The position numbers were made by a program, and so were the translations under genes. Under the pieces are notes generated by a model. The model had not been told where the DNA came from, did not search any database, and was given only the letters and a program-made list of their open reading frames with translations. From Planctomycetaceae bacterium (GTDB lineage: Bacteria > Planctomycetota > Planctomycetia > Planctomycetales > Planctomycetaceae): a stretch of 64,000 bases of DNA. Positions 19,186 to 27,960 of the stretch are shown here, one piece after another. Within the stretch, counting starts at the first letter, position 1. Each line of letters begins with the position of its first letter. The stretch covers positions 62,001-126,000 of the forward strand of contig JAWKTX010000008.1 of assembly GCA_041398825.1 (NCBI GenBank), in the 5' to 3' direction.

Positions 19186-20262
19186 ATGACGACGCGAAAT
19201 CCATCCTTCAAAGCCGCCCGGCTTGCTCTGGTCCTGCTCCTCTCAGCCTGTTTGTCGTCAGTCAGTCAGGCGAATGATCTCGAAAAGATTCTGCGAGCCA
19301 TCGGCGGTACCGCTAACAGAGGCCACGCTCACCCAAACACCAACCCCGTGAATATGAGCAATCCACGGCATGGTTCACGTTCTGGTCCGGTAGTGAACGT
19401 TCCTGCGAATCGAGGCAACCTGAACGATTCGGCTCCTCACCATCAGCACTCTGCGGGCAATGTTCGACAACCCTTCAACTCATTACTTCCACCAACACGA
19501 AGTCTTGCGGTACCCGTCTCTCGCTCAACTGGTCGGACCAACGTCAGCGATCGACATCGCGATCACAACCACGACCGTAGCATAGCCTTGAACAACCCGT
19601 CGCATGCAGGACATGATCATGGACACAATGGTCGGAACTCACTGTCAATGGGCCAGGCTTACGGATATCCGTCCAGCCAGTCTGGGCGAAGTGGAATCAG
19701 CTTTTCGTTTACGATCGGTCAGGGAACTCGCCCTGGTTATCGATCTGGTTATCGCTCTGCCGGTTTTCCATCCATTGCTCCGGTTCCGGGATCAAACATT
19801 GTTGGTCCAAACCCATACGATCCCTGTCTTGTCCCGGTGTCACCGATTGTTCCTCCATTCGTTCCATCCCCCGTCACCATTGTCCATCCCTGGAGGCCAG
19901 GCATGATGGATTCAGCCACGCTGATGATTGCCCCGGCTCCGCTGGAGTTGCCCTGTGAACTCGGGCAGATTGTGGATGTCGCTGTTCCGCTGGAAACATG
20001 TGTAAAGGTTGAGGACCTTCATAATATCGCTCCGAACGCGGTACCAGTGGTCGTTGCTGTCAGAGATCCGCACATGAGCCCGTGGACAGCGGGATGCATC
20101 GAGCCGGACCGAATCGTCTTTGTCGAAGTCATGGCACCTCCATGCCCGCTCAAATCGCTGAAAATCTCTCCATGCCGAACTCGAATTGAAATGAAATTCG
20201 GTGATTATGAAATTGATATTCGCAGCACAAACGATGTCATTGTGATTGATTACGACGACTAG
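19186..20262 (+). CDS. Secreted histidine/asparagine-rich protein of unknown function
   Basis: The ATG at 19186 follows GGGAG and starts a signal peptide (MTTRNPSFKAARLALVLLLSACLSSVSQA). Residues about 45-200 are low-complexity and rich in His, Asn, Ser and Arg (for example RDHNHDRS and HAGHDHGHNGRN), suggestive of metal binding or disorder. A Pro/Val-rich linker follows, then a more compact C-terminal domain (about 255-358) with paired cysteines (CELGQ, LETCVK, AGCIEP, PPCPL, SPCRT). The cysteines suggest an oxidised, extracytoplasmic domain. I recognise no family. A terminator follows. Confidence 0.75.
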   Translation: MTTRNPSFKAARLALVLLLSACLSSVSQANDLEKILRAIGGTANRGHAHPNTNPVNMSNPRHGSRSGPVVNVPANRGNLNDSAPHHQHSAGNVRQPFNSLLPPTRSLAVPVSRSTGRTNVSDRHRDHNHDRSIALNNPSHAGHDHGHNGRNSLSMGQAYGYPSSQSGRSGISFSFTIGQGTRPGYRSGYRSAGFPSIAPVPGSNIVGPNPYDPCLVPVSPIVPPFVPSPVTIVHPWRPGMMDSATLMIAPAPLELPCELGQIVDVAVPLETCVKVEDLHNIAPNAVPVVVAVRDPHMSPWTAGCIEPDRIVFVEVMAPPCPLKSLKISPCRTRIEMKFGDYEIDIRSTNDVIVIDYDD

Positions 20263-20292
20263 CGGATACCCTGAGTTCTGTACCACGGCGCG

Positions 20293-20328
20293 ACCCCGAT
20301 CGTAAACGTTTGCGATCGGGGTTATTTC
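20293..20328 (+). terminator. Rho-independent terminator
   Basis: ACCCCGATCG and CGATCGGGGT form a 10-bp stem, followed by TATTTCTT. It lies 30 bp after the histidine-rich protein gene. Confidence 0.8.
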
Positions 20329-20992
20329 TTGTTCTGAAGCCAATTTCATCGTCTGGACTTTCTGGCGGCAGAGTTTCTGTGTACGGGCCGTCGGCGTCAT
20401 CGGACAACTTGCTGCTGCCCCATCGCGATCAATGTCACCAACGATGACTATCGGTCGATGGCCCCTGGAATGTGAGATGAAGAACCGCATCGTCCGGTGG
20501 GTCACGATTTCAGGCCTTGCCCTGCTCTGCGGACGCCATGGGCATACCTCACGCAGTACACGTCGGTCGGCCTTCACGTCACACGGTACAAGGATTCTCC
20601 GTGTATCCGGGGACATGACCACCTCTCGAAGTCGGCTGCCTTTCACGTCGAACACTCTGTTGTTAACTCGTGACCCGAATCCTGTCCGTAGTGCCCCAAA
20701 ACTGGTTGTCGCCCGGCTTTGCGGAATCTCATCAAAGTCAGACTGAAAACAGAGGGTCCCGGATGTTCTCGCTGATCCATTTCATTTTGCGTAACTCTGT
20801 CGGCCCCGTGACTTCTGCAGAGTCCAGTATGCCGCGTGCAGAGTTCCGCAGGGCAGATGCAACCATCGAGAATTCTGCGTAACGCTTGCCGCTGAATTTC
20901 GCTGCGTTGTCAGAACAATCCGTCATAAGCAATTCCGCGAAACAATTTGGATGGTCCTGGTGCGTTGCGGCAGCAGACTGAGGAGTCATAGA
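20329..20992. other. Intergenic region, no gene recognised
   Basis: About 660 bases. Short open frames exist on both strands but none has a ribosome site, signal peptide or recognisable domain. It includes the presumed promoter of the methyltransferase gene. Confidence 0.5.
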
Positions 20993-21751
20993 ATGAAACG
21001 TGCTTTATTTTTACTGTATGGTTTTGCCTGCTACGCCCTGTTTCTTGGGGTTTTCCTGTACACCATAGGCTTTGTGGGTGGATTCCTGACGCCAACTCGT
21101 CTCGATGCGTCCTTTCGATATCCCGATACCACCACCTTCCTCTTCGCCATATTCATTGACCTCCTGCTCGTTCTGCTCTTTGCCGTGCAGCACAGTGCAA
21201 TGGCACGGCCGGGATTCAAGGCGTGGCTCACTCGCTGGGTGCCGCAGCCGATCGAGCGCAGCACCTATGTCCTGGCGACTAACTTCGTGCTGATTGTTCT
21301 GTTCTGGCAGTGGCGTCCACTGGGTGGAATCATCTGGGATGTCCAGTCTAACGCAGGAAAGATTGTCCTGTGGCTTCTCTTTGCTCAGGGGTGGCTGACG
21401 GTACTGATCACAACTTGCCTCATCAATCACTTTGATTTATTCGGCTTGCGTCAGGTGTGGATGCATTTCTGCGGCGTCCCGTACCAGCCACTCCCGTTTG
21501 TCACACCAGGTCCGTACCGACTGGTGAGACATCCGCTCTACGTTGGCTGGTTGATGGCCATCTGGGCGACGCCGACAATGACCGTTGCACACCTGCTCTT
21601 CGCCCTCGCCATGACAGCCTACATTCTTGTGGCCATTCATCTTGAAGAGAAAGACCTGCTTAGATTCCATCAGACGTACGTTGACTATCGTCGGATGGTA
21701 CCGATGCTCATCCCCCGCTGGTCGCGATTCAGGAGTCGGACGACCGACTGA
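20993..21751 (+). CDS. mddA: Probable methanethiol S-methyltransferase (MddA-like), integral membrane
   Basis: The 252-aa multi-pass membrane protein has five or six hydrophobic segments. It carries blocks I associate with MddA: FAVQHSAMARPGFKAWLTRW, IERSTYVLATN, FWQWRPLGG and NHFDLFGLRQVW. The C-terminal methyltransferase core is LVRHPLYVGWLMAIWATPTMT followed by LEEKDLL, matching the isoprenylcysteine-methyltransferase/NnrU superfamily. MddA methylates methanethiol with S-adenosylmethionine to dimethyl sulfide. The start at 20993 (MKRALFLLYGF) is preferred over an upstream frame extension. It appears monocistronic. The superfamily is certain; the exact substrate is inferred from motif similarity. 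Confidence 0.75.
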   Translation: MKRALFLLYGFACYALFLGVFLYTIGFVGGFLTPTRLDASFRYPDTTTFLFAIFIDLLLVLLFAVQHSAMARPGFKAWLTRWVPQPIERSTYVLATNFVLIVLFWQWRPLGGIIWDVQSNAGKIVLWLLFAQGWLTVLITTCLINHFDLFGLRQVWMHFCGVPYQPLPFVTPGPYRLVRHPLYVGWLMAIWATPTMTVAHLLFALAMTAYILVAIHLEEKDLLRFHQTYVDYRRMVPMLIPRWSRFRSRTTD

Positions 21752-22157
21752 ACCGCCGTTGATTCCAAAGCGGCGGATTGCCAGTGGCAAGACGATTCGG
21801 TGCTTCATTCCGTTCTTTGTCGTTGCCACCGCGAAGAAATCGGTTTACGTGCTGACACGGGTTACGAATGTCCGCCCAATTGAACGACTAAGCACGCTGT
21901 GTAAACTTGATCGCTGACCTTCAGCACCTCCAGCATCGGGATTAGCCACAACGGGCTGATGGTGGACTTTACGCGTCGGAGACGATTCATACCCCGGTCG
22001 ATACGTGACCTGTTTGTCGAGAATTCCGAAGCCCCCCCAGGCACTCGAAAAGGAGTCACCGTCAGGACTTCCTGTAAGTCGATCTGCATGTGTAGAATTC
22101 AGACCGTTTCGCAGGTGCCCGCCACGCAGTCAGTGCGAGTGTGCAGACAAATAACAA

Positions 22158-22631
22158 GTGGGTCAACCGGGGTTGACGCTCTACTTTCACAAAACAACCA
22201 CCGTGCTGCGGCCCGGTTATCCGATTCGATGTGACCTATGCTGTGCTGGATTCGAAAACTTCAGATGTACCCAATGCGGAAAGGAGAGCACGAACGTCGT
22301 TCCCACTTCAATCATCCCGATGGGTGGCAGTTGTGCTGTTGCCGGTACGGCCTGGACTCGAATTTTCAGAAACGCGATTTGGGATCACTGGGTTTGCAAT
22401 TTCGCCGGTTTCGCGAGTGCCATTCTTCTACTTTGGGCAATCTATGAGGTGATTGAACGAGTCACCAACCGTGCTGTTCGAAACGGACGCTGCCCATTTT
22501 GCGAAAGCAAACTCGAGTCGACTGGTTACGGATTCTACGATGGCGTCATCCCAAACCCATGGGAACTCATCATCTATGCATTGACAATTCTTGCCAGCTT
22601 CCTGGCACATTGGCTCTACCGCATACTGTGA
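22158..22631 (+). CDS. Small membrane protein with zinc-ribbon-like CxxC motifs
   Basis: The 157-aa frame has CDLC, CTQC and CPFC pairs (near residues 25, 39 and 114) bracketing a hydrophobic segment (WVCNFAGFASAILLLWAIYEV). A second hydrophobic segment at the C-terminus (LIIYALTILASFLAHWLY) completes it. This arrangement, a split zinc ribbon around a membrane anchor, recurs in unknown membrane proteins. The GTG start at 22158 is uncertain. No family recognised; the 400 bases upstream hold no other clear gene. Confidence 0.55.
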   Translation: MGQPGLTLYFHKTTTVLRPGYPIRCDLCCAGFENFRCTQCGKESTNVVPTSIIPMGGSCAVAGTAWTRIFRNAIWDHWVCNFAGFASAILLLWAIYEVIERVTNRAVRNGRCPFCESKLESTGYGFYDGVIPNPWELIIYALTILASFLAHWLYRIL

Positions 22632-23609
22632 CTAATCACTGCATAACCAATCGGTGAACCGAAGCCCGGAGCCAGCATTTCCCTGCGTCATGTTTTTTCT
22701 GAGCCAATGTATTTGCGGCGGCGCGGTCGCCCGCAATCACCACGGGCGTGAACTCGAGCGGGTCGAATTGACCGAGGATAAGATTCCGTCTCCTCTTCAA
22801 GGGACGTCGCCGTCATTCAGCATGAACCAACATCTCTGAACGGTTCGCCGATATGACGACCCGCCAGCTCGGGGGCATCACCCATTCACATCGAGAATGC
22901 CAGCCTCGAGGAACGCCGTGTTGAGAAGCCGGCTGGATAGTTCCGGGGCTGGGATTCCAACTCGCTTTGCGGCACCGGTATCTGGCCCGGCGTCTACAGT
23001 GGCCGATTTGCACTTGATTACCGATGAGTGAACCACTGATGTTTGTATTCGTACAGCCATCCGAAAGTTCCCGACCGGTACTCGAACCAAGCTGACAGGC
23101 ACTGAAGGTGTCGACAGGATCTGAACCCCGTAAACCTTTGTCAGTCAGTAGATTCAGCAATTGCCCTTGTTCGCACCCCGAATTGTGTCACCACTTTGAA
23201 CCAGCCTGGCAGGCCTGACCGATCTGCGTAAACTGCGTGAACCAAACGAAAACCAGCTCTCCGCAAATGACTGCGGCAAGCTGTACTGATTTCAAGTCGG
23301 GGTGACACGACGACTATTGAACTCTTATGGTTGGGATGGGGGAAACTGAAATTCGAGTTTGGCTATTCAATGGTAAGTCCCACGTTAATAGATAGTTACG
23401 ACTCCATTTCTTAGTGGAGTCTGGCGGCTCGAAGAAAGCGAAGATGCTGTCGCATTCGGATCCAATAAGATCTCGGTCTAAACAAGACCGGAAGAATCAA
23501 AAGTTTTGAGCCCTTTCCCCCCAGAGTCGCTTTCCCTGTCGCTTCCTGAATGATGATCGAGTATTGGACTCGATAGACGATGAGTAGCGACTTCTCCTGG
23601 AGGCAACGC
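22632..23609. other. Intergenic region, no gene recognised
   Basis: Nearly 1 kb without a supported gene. One minus-strand open stretch (22813-23160) lacks a ribosome site and any recognisable motif. A 7-bp hairpin (GACTCCA/TGGAGTC, 23400-23421) lies upstream of the next operon and is not followed by a T-run. Decayed sequence is plausible. Confidence 0.45.
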
Positions 23610-24152
23610 ATGCGAACCATTTCCTGTCTCGCGATCCTGGCTGTGATTGTGGCAATCGGACAACCTGCCATTGGGCGAGCCGATGAACCCAGGCCGATCG
23701 ATTTAAACTTGATCTTGCCGATTGATGTGGAGGAATCGGCAAAACCTGATCCAATTGACATCAACACCTATAGGAATGCGGCTGTAAGTGCTTACTGCCA
23801 GGCATTGCGCGACGGAAAGTATACGCTGGTGCTATTTTCAAGAAATCATCGTCTCAATGGTTTCGCCCGACGGTTGGCCGAACGAATCGAGGATCCGGTA
23901 TTGGCAAAGTATTCTGACAAAGTTGTCTTTACCCTGACGGACCCGTACCTCGACGATGGCGGACGTGACCTTGCCGATGCAATGAAAGTGAACGCTTACC
24001 CAACCCTGGTTGTCCTGAAAACCGAACGCGACCGCATTCATGTGACGGGGCAAATGATCGGAGAACACGACCTGGAACAAGTCGATCGGTTTTTGCGAGA
24101 CTCGTTGAAACCAGCGGCAGAAACAGCGAATAAGCCTGAGGCGAGAAAATGA
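23610..24152 (+). CDS. Secreted thioredoxin-like protein of unknown function
   Basis: The ATG at 23610 follows GGAGG with six-base spacing and begins a signal peptide (MRTISCLAILAVIVAIGQPAIGRA). The mature 150-residue part has a thioredoxin-like strand/helix pattern. YTLVLFSRNH corresponds to strand 3 but lacks a CxxC, and VNAYPTLVVLKTERDR carries the cis-proline context of thioredoxins. Without redox cysteines it is not an oxidoreductase and may be a binding protein. The stop overlaps the start of the next gene (ATGA), so they are translationally coupled. Confidence 0.7.
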   Translation: MRTISCLAILAVIVAIGQPAIGRADEPRPIDLNLILPIDVEESAKPDPIDINTYRNAAVSAYCQALRDGKYTLVLFSRNHRLNGFARRLAERIEDPVLAKYSDKVVFTLTDPYLDDGGRDLADAMKVNAYPTLVVLKTERDRIHVTGQMIGEHDLEQVDRFLRDSLKPAAETANKPEARK

Positions 24153-24673
24153 GGCTGGGTAAAATTACAAGCTGCTCATCTTCGTTTGTCCTTGCCGTGG
24201 GGATTTTCCTTGCGGGGTCCGGTTCGTCTGCCGATCCGACCCCGCTGAGCGAAGCCGAGATGACGAGCATGGCAGATGCAATTGTGACCGTCGAAGTTGC
24301 CCGGGTGACCAAGACGTCGCAAATCAGTCACCAGGGAACGCCGGTATTTATCGCGTGTATGTGCATCCAGGAAGTTCAGCAAGGCCCTCTGCGTGTCGGT
24401 CAAGCGATCATGTGGGAAACTGCGCAGTACGAAGTGGGGGCAGGTGAGTCTGGCGGCGGTCTTCTTTATGCAGGAGATCGAATAAAGCTCTTCCTGAAAC
24501 AACAATCCAACGGAGAATACCATCCGTGGAGAGACGATTGCATTCAATTGGTCCGGCGACTCCCTGACGGACAGCGAAGATTGCCCAAAACAGTGGGTGA
24601 GTCAATTTACATCCGGGCAGCCCGCAATTCAAGATTTCGACAGATTGCAAAAACACGTTCCTTTGGCAACTAG
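24149..24673 (+). CDS. Secreted protein of unknown function
   Basis: The 174-aa protein has a signal peptide (CSSSFVLAVGIFLAGSGSSA). The mature part is beta-rich: IVTVEVARVTKT, QGPLRVGQAIMWE and LLYAGDRIKLFLKQ are reminiscent of small beta-barrel (OB-like) secreted domains. It overlaps the thioredoxin-like gene by 4 bp and lies 22 bp upstream of the beta-propeller lipoprotein. The three probably form one operon. Confidence 0.75.
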   Translation: MRLGKITSCSSSFVLAVGIFLAGSGSSADPTPLSEAEMTSMADAIVTVEVARVTKTSQISHQGTPVFIACMCIQEVQQGPLRVGQAIMWETAQYEVGAGESGGGLLYAGDRIKLFLKQQSNGEYHPWRDDCIQLVRRLPDGQRRLPKTVGESIYIRAARNSRFRQIAKTRSFGN

Positions 24674-24695
24674 TATTTGATCTTGAGACTGGAGC

Positions 24696-25937
24696 ATGAT
24701 CATGGCTGGCATCAATATTCACACTCGCTGCTTGTTGGCCCTGTGTGGTGTTGCCATTGGTTGCGGATCGATTGGCTGCGGCGGTGGTGATGCGAAGATC
24801 GATGAACATCAACTCGCGATTCGCAAGCAACAGATGGAGATTGAGAAATCGCTAAAGCCGGTAGAGGTTCCCGACGGAGCTCGCGAAATTCCCACAAGCT
24901 TTGCGGGCTCCATTTCGGAATTCAAGATCAGCCCCGATCGATCCAGAATTCTGGTAGTCGCGACCGATCCGGCGGATGAACGAAGCAGGGACTTTTCCCC
25001 CAGCAAGACATTCATCGTCGATCCAACCGATGGCAGGCTCCTGTCAAAGTTTGATCTGCCCTTTTATCACGCTGAATTCAGCCTGGACGGACGAAGACTA
25101 GCGGCGATCGGAGAAATGCCAGCCTCCGTTGAAGGGACGACCTCGATCTATGACGTTCGCGTAGCAGACATTGCTTCAGGACAGTGGCAATTCATTGTTG
25201 GCAAATCCTTGGTCAGGATTCACGCGATCTGTTGGAGCGAAGATGGCCAGCACGTGATGACCGTGGCCATAACGCGTCCCGTCCTATCGAAAGAGGAATC
25301 GGAACAGTTCAGGCGGGAGAAGCCCGATGAATTGCTCTCGCTCGTCGGTGATTCTCAAGTTGAGTTCAAATTCTGGAACAGTCAAACGGGAGAACTTTGG
25401 AAGACGGTCGCCGGTCCCAAATTGGAGGGCGATAGAGCAATTCTCAGCCAGGATGGTCGCTTCGCAGCGATCTGGAATAGCACGAACGTTGGCGATGTTG
25501 TGATTTGCAGTCCCGCCACCGGAGAGGAGTTGTCTCGTTGTGTTGGACATGACCTTGCTGTTCAAGAGGTTATTTTTGGACCTGCCGGCAATCTCTTGGC
25601 AACGCGTGAGACATTAACAGAAGACACGACAGCCAACATTGCGATTTGGGAACGGAAATCGGGAGAACGCCTCTGTGAGTTTGATTCTCATGCCGTCAGA
25701 ATGGCGTTTAGCCCAGACGAGCGGCTGTTGGCGACGGCGAATCTCTCGTTGGACGAACAGAAGCAACTCAACTGGGACGTGACGATTTGGAACGTTGATC
25801 GAGGCGAGATTACAAGAACGCTGGAACCTGGTGGAGAGAATGCTCGTGTTGCTTTTCTTTCCAATCGGGAACTCCTCACATCATCGATCCATTCAAGAAA
25901 GTCACGCATGCTTGTTCGGGATGTCGCCGAACCTTAG
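24696..25937 (+). CDS. Lipoprotein-like beta-propeller (WD40-like) protein
   Basis: The N-terminus has a hydrophobic segment with cysteines in a lipobox-like setting (ALCGVAIGCGSIGCGGG), so a lipid-anchored extracytoplasmic protein is likely. Residues about 70-410 carry five to six WD40-like blades of the type F-S-x-D-G-R (FSLDGRRLAAIGE, LSQDGRFAAIWNS, FSPDERLLATANLS) ending in strand motifs such as VTIWNVDRGE. Propellers of this sort act as interaction scaffolds. It is the third gene of a run starting at 23610; the next gene is 141 bp downstream. Confidence 0.8.
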   Translation: MIMAGINIHTRCLLALCGVAIGCGSIGCGGGDAKIDEHQLAIRKQQMEIEKSLKPVEVPDGAREIPTSFAGSISEFKISPDRSRILVVATDPADERSRDFSPSKTFIVDPTDGRLLSKFDLPFYHAEFSLDGRRLAAIGEMPASVEGTTSIYDVRVADIASGQWQFIVGKSLVRIHAICWSEDGQHVMTVAITRPVLSKEESEQFRREKPDELLSLVGDSQVEFKFWNSQTGELWKTVAGPKLEGDRAILSQDGRFAAIWNSTNVGDVVICSPATGEELSRCVGHDLAVQEVIFGPAGNLLATRETLTEDTTANIAIWERKSGERLCEFDSHAVRMAFSPDERLLATANLSLDEQKQLNWDVTIWNVDRGEITRTLEPGGENARVAFLSNRELLTSSIHSRKSRMLVRDVAEP

Positions 25938-26078
25938 TAGACTACATAGGTCCTTGGCCGCTGTACTCAAAACTTAATCGCTTGATCCCGACCAGTCGCT
26001 TCTTTGCGAGTAAAGTGATTCAGATCGTTTAACTGTCGATGTATCCGAAGTGCTTTCCCAAGTAAAGGAGATCACCGA

Positions 26079-27089
26079 ATGGCCTTTGAAATCATCGCTT
26101 GTCCAAAATGCGGACAAAGGGTCGTCCCCAAGAGCGACGGTCGGTGTCCTTCCTGCCAGGAGAGGATCACCAAGGGATCCAGGGACGACAATCCCTCCCC
26201 GGTGCAGGCGTCGTCTGGGCCGAGACTGGCAGCGTCTGGCTCCTCTTCGCCCCCGCCAAGTGCATCGCAGGACGAAGAAAAGTTGTACCCATCGCCAAAT
26301 CGAGAGCCTCAAACGGCCAGCGGAGGGCGTGTCTCCAAAGGTCTTCTCGTCTTCGGAGTGCTTCTGGTTTTGGTGGGGGCCCCACTGTTGGTCGAGTCAC
26401 TTTTGGGTGATCCCGGTCCGGCGATGCGCGCTTCGAGGCGTGCGCGCAGCATTGAGAATTTGCTGGGACCGCGAACAACTTTGTTGCTGTCGGGAGTCGT
26501 AACACTTGCGGTCGGCCTTTACATGACGCACAGTTCAGTGCGGCGGACAAAGCGTCGTGGCAGGGCTGTCGGATACGGGCTCGCCCTGGCAGCGGCCGTT
26601 ACTGGCGCATCGTTCATCGCAGTGCCAAAGGCTGTCAAGGCGAGGGAACATGGGCGGCTCCATCAAGTGGTTGAGGAGATCCGCTTTCTTTGCAAAACGG
26701 ATTCCGTTGCGGACGAGTGGCAGAAATTCCCTATCGGTGAAAAACTGATTATTTGGGACTGCGCAAATGACGACTTCCACCCCGCTTATGAAAAACTTCC
26801 TGATTCTCGGCGCGGAAGTTCGGGCGACCGAGAAGCCACGTACCTGCTGATTCTTGGACAGAACGACGAAAAAGACACAGAATACGAGTCGGGCGAATTG
26901 GGTTACCGACGCACTTTGCAGATCGGCCTGGTCGATTGGCCCGACAAGAACTTACTGGGGGTCTTCGAGATCGAAGGGAATCCGCCGCCGAGTTATCTCA
27001 CTCGCAGAAAGGATGACGTTTCACGCATTGTCGGCGACACGACAGCTCCGATCCTCAGATGGATTGAGAGGCAGACGTCCTCCAAGTGA
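26079..27089 (+). CDS. Zinc-ribbon membrane protein of unknown function
   Basis: The 336-aa protein is preceded by AAGGAGA. An N-terminal zinc ribbon (CPKCGQRVVPKSDGRCPSCQ) is followed by a Ser/Pro-rich linker. Three hydrophobic segments follow (SKGLLVFGVLLVLVGAPLLV, TTLLLSGVVTLAVGLYM, GYGLALAAAVTGASFIAV), then a soluble C-terminal domain (about 190-336). The cytoplasmic zinc ribbon plus membrane layout is common among planctomycete unknowns. No family assigned. Confidence 0.75.
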   Translation: MAFEIIACPKCGQRVVPKSDGRCPSCQERITKGSRDDNPSPVQASSGPRLAASGSSSPPPSASQDEEKLYPSPNREPQTASGGRVSKGLLVFGVLLVLVGAPLLVESLLGDPGPAMRASRRARSIENLLGPRTTLLLSGVVTLAVGLYMTHSSVRRTKRRGRAVGYGLALAAAVTGASFIAVPKAVKAREHGRLHQVVEEIRFLCKTDSVADEWQKFPIGEKLIIWDCANDDFHPAYEKLPDSRRGSSGDREATYLLILGQNDEKDTEYESGELGYRRTLQIGLVDWPDKNLLGVFEIEGNPPPSYLTRRKDDVSRIVGDTTAPILRWIERQTSSK

Positions 27090-27150
27090 GCAGACGGCCT
27101 GTTTGTGGAAGTCAGGAATTTGTGGACCTGCGTCGATCGCGCCCCGTAAT

Positions 27151-27225
27151 GCTTCAGATCGTTTAACTGGCAGGACGTACTTGCCCGAGAGGCAGTTTGT
27201 GTGGGTTCGAATCCCACTCTGAAGC
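27151..27225 (+). tRNA. Degenerate tRNA-like sequence
   Basis: The segment is 75 bases with a perfect 7-bp acceptor-like pairing (GCTTCAG/CTGAAGC). It has a perfect T-arm (GTGGG, loop TTCGAAT, CCCAC) and a D-arm-like stretch GTTTAACTGGCAGGAC. The anticodon arm is poor: TACTT/AGGCA with a mismatch and a loop GCCCGAG that lacks U33, so a functional tRNA is doubtful. No encoded CCA follows. It may be a tRNA remnant or an element-borne tRNA mimic. A 17-base match to its D-arm side (TTCAGATCGTTTAACTG) recurs at 26019-26035. Confidence 0.4.
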
Positions 27226-27576
27226 AACCCCTAATCCGCTTACTGCAGTTGCCCCAGCTTCACCATTGCCCTTCCGGCACGAAATCTGGAACCACCAGAA
27301 CGCCAATTTTCGCGAAAATTGGGAAATCTCTTCCCCGGACAGACGATTCCCGCCACGAAGACGACGCAGTTCTGCTTCCAGATCACTCTGAGCAACCTGT
27401 GTCTCTGACTTCTTTCCGTACGTCTGACGCCACTTCCGAAGCAGGTTCGCATTCACCTCCAAACGACGCCCGACCTCCGCTGTTGTCAAACCTTCCGTCT
27501 GTATCATATGCACTGCGTCACGACGGAATTCCTTTGTATATTTCTTATAAGCGTTACCAACACCTTTCTTCGCCAT
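27163..27576 (-). pseudogene. IS3-family transposase OrfA remnant
   Basis: From MAKKGVGNAYKKYTKEFRRD the first 70 residues match an IS3-type OrfA helix-turn-helix (AEVGRRLEVNANLLRKWRQTYG), followed by the leucine-zipper start EAELRRLR. The zipper then reads GGNRLSGEE instead of the usual EENRRL type, and the frame runs out through a palindrome (AATTTTCGCGAAAATT) into the tRNA-like sequence. No OrfB (DDE) follows. It is a truncated copy at the left edge of the island. Confidence 0.7.
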
Positions 27577-27679
27577 ACCTTGCGATCCCTTTAGCCCCTG
27601 ATCTACCACACTTCTTGATCGCCTACTTTCTTTGGGGAATTCCGGTCAGCACCTCAGTTCACCTTTCACGAGTCGCACG

Positions 27680-27958
27680 ATGGACGACAACTCTACGATG
27701 GTCACGCTCGAAAGTAGCGACGGTCATGTCAACCAATGTAAACTAGTCCACGTATTCGTTTTTCAAGGGCGGCAGTATGGCACTCTCATCAAACAGCCTG
27801 ACGTGAACGCGCCCAAGGAAACACTCTTGCTCACGCGACAAGTTCGCCAAGAAGGTAGCATGAAATTCCGGGTCATCGATGACCGGAGCGAATTCGCGGC
27901 GGTACTAGCGCACGTGGGACAACTGGCTGGAAATGCAATCGATATCCAAGGGCAATAG
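27680..27958 (+). CDS. DUF1292-like small protein
   Basis: The 92-residue acidic/beta protein resembles the DUF1292 (YrzB-like) pattern: MVTLESSDGHVNQCKLVHVF, then FQGRQYGTLI, ETLLLTRQV, and the C-terminal DDRSEFAAVLAHVGQLA. The ATG at 27680 is preferred to upstream starts because similarity begins there. It lies 2 bp upstream of the P-loop kinase, so the two are probably co-transcribed. Function unknown. Confidence 0.65.
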   Translation: MDDNSTMVTLESSDGHVNQCKLVHVFVFQGRQYGTLIKQPDVNAPKETLLLTRQVRQEGSMKFRVIDDRSEFAAVLAHVGQLAGNAIDIQGQ

Positions 27959-27960
27959 TC

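Noticed and set aside
22813..23160. Possible 115-aa minus-strand gene
   Set aside because: No ribosome site, signal or recognisable motif; composition is not gene-like.
26993..27227. Minus-strand peptides containing GFEPT or GIRTH
   Set aside because: These are read-throughs of a tRNA T-arm, a common annotation artefact; the underlying signal is the tRNA-like sequence.
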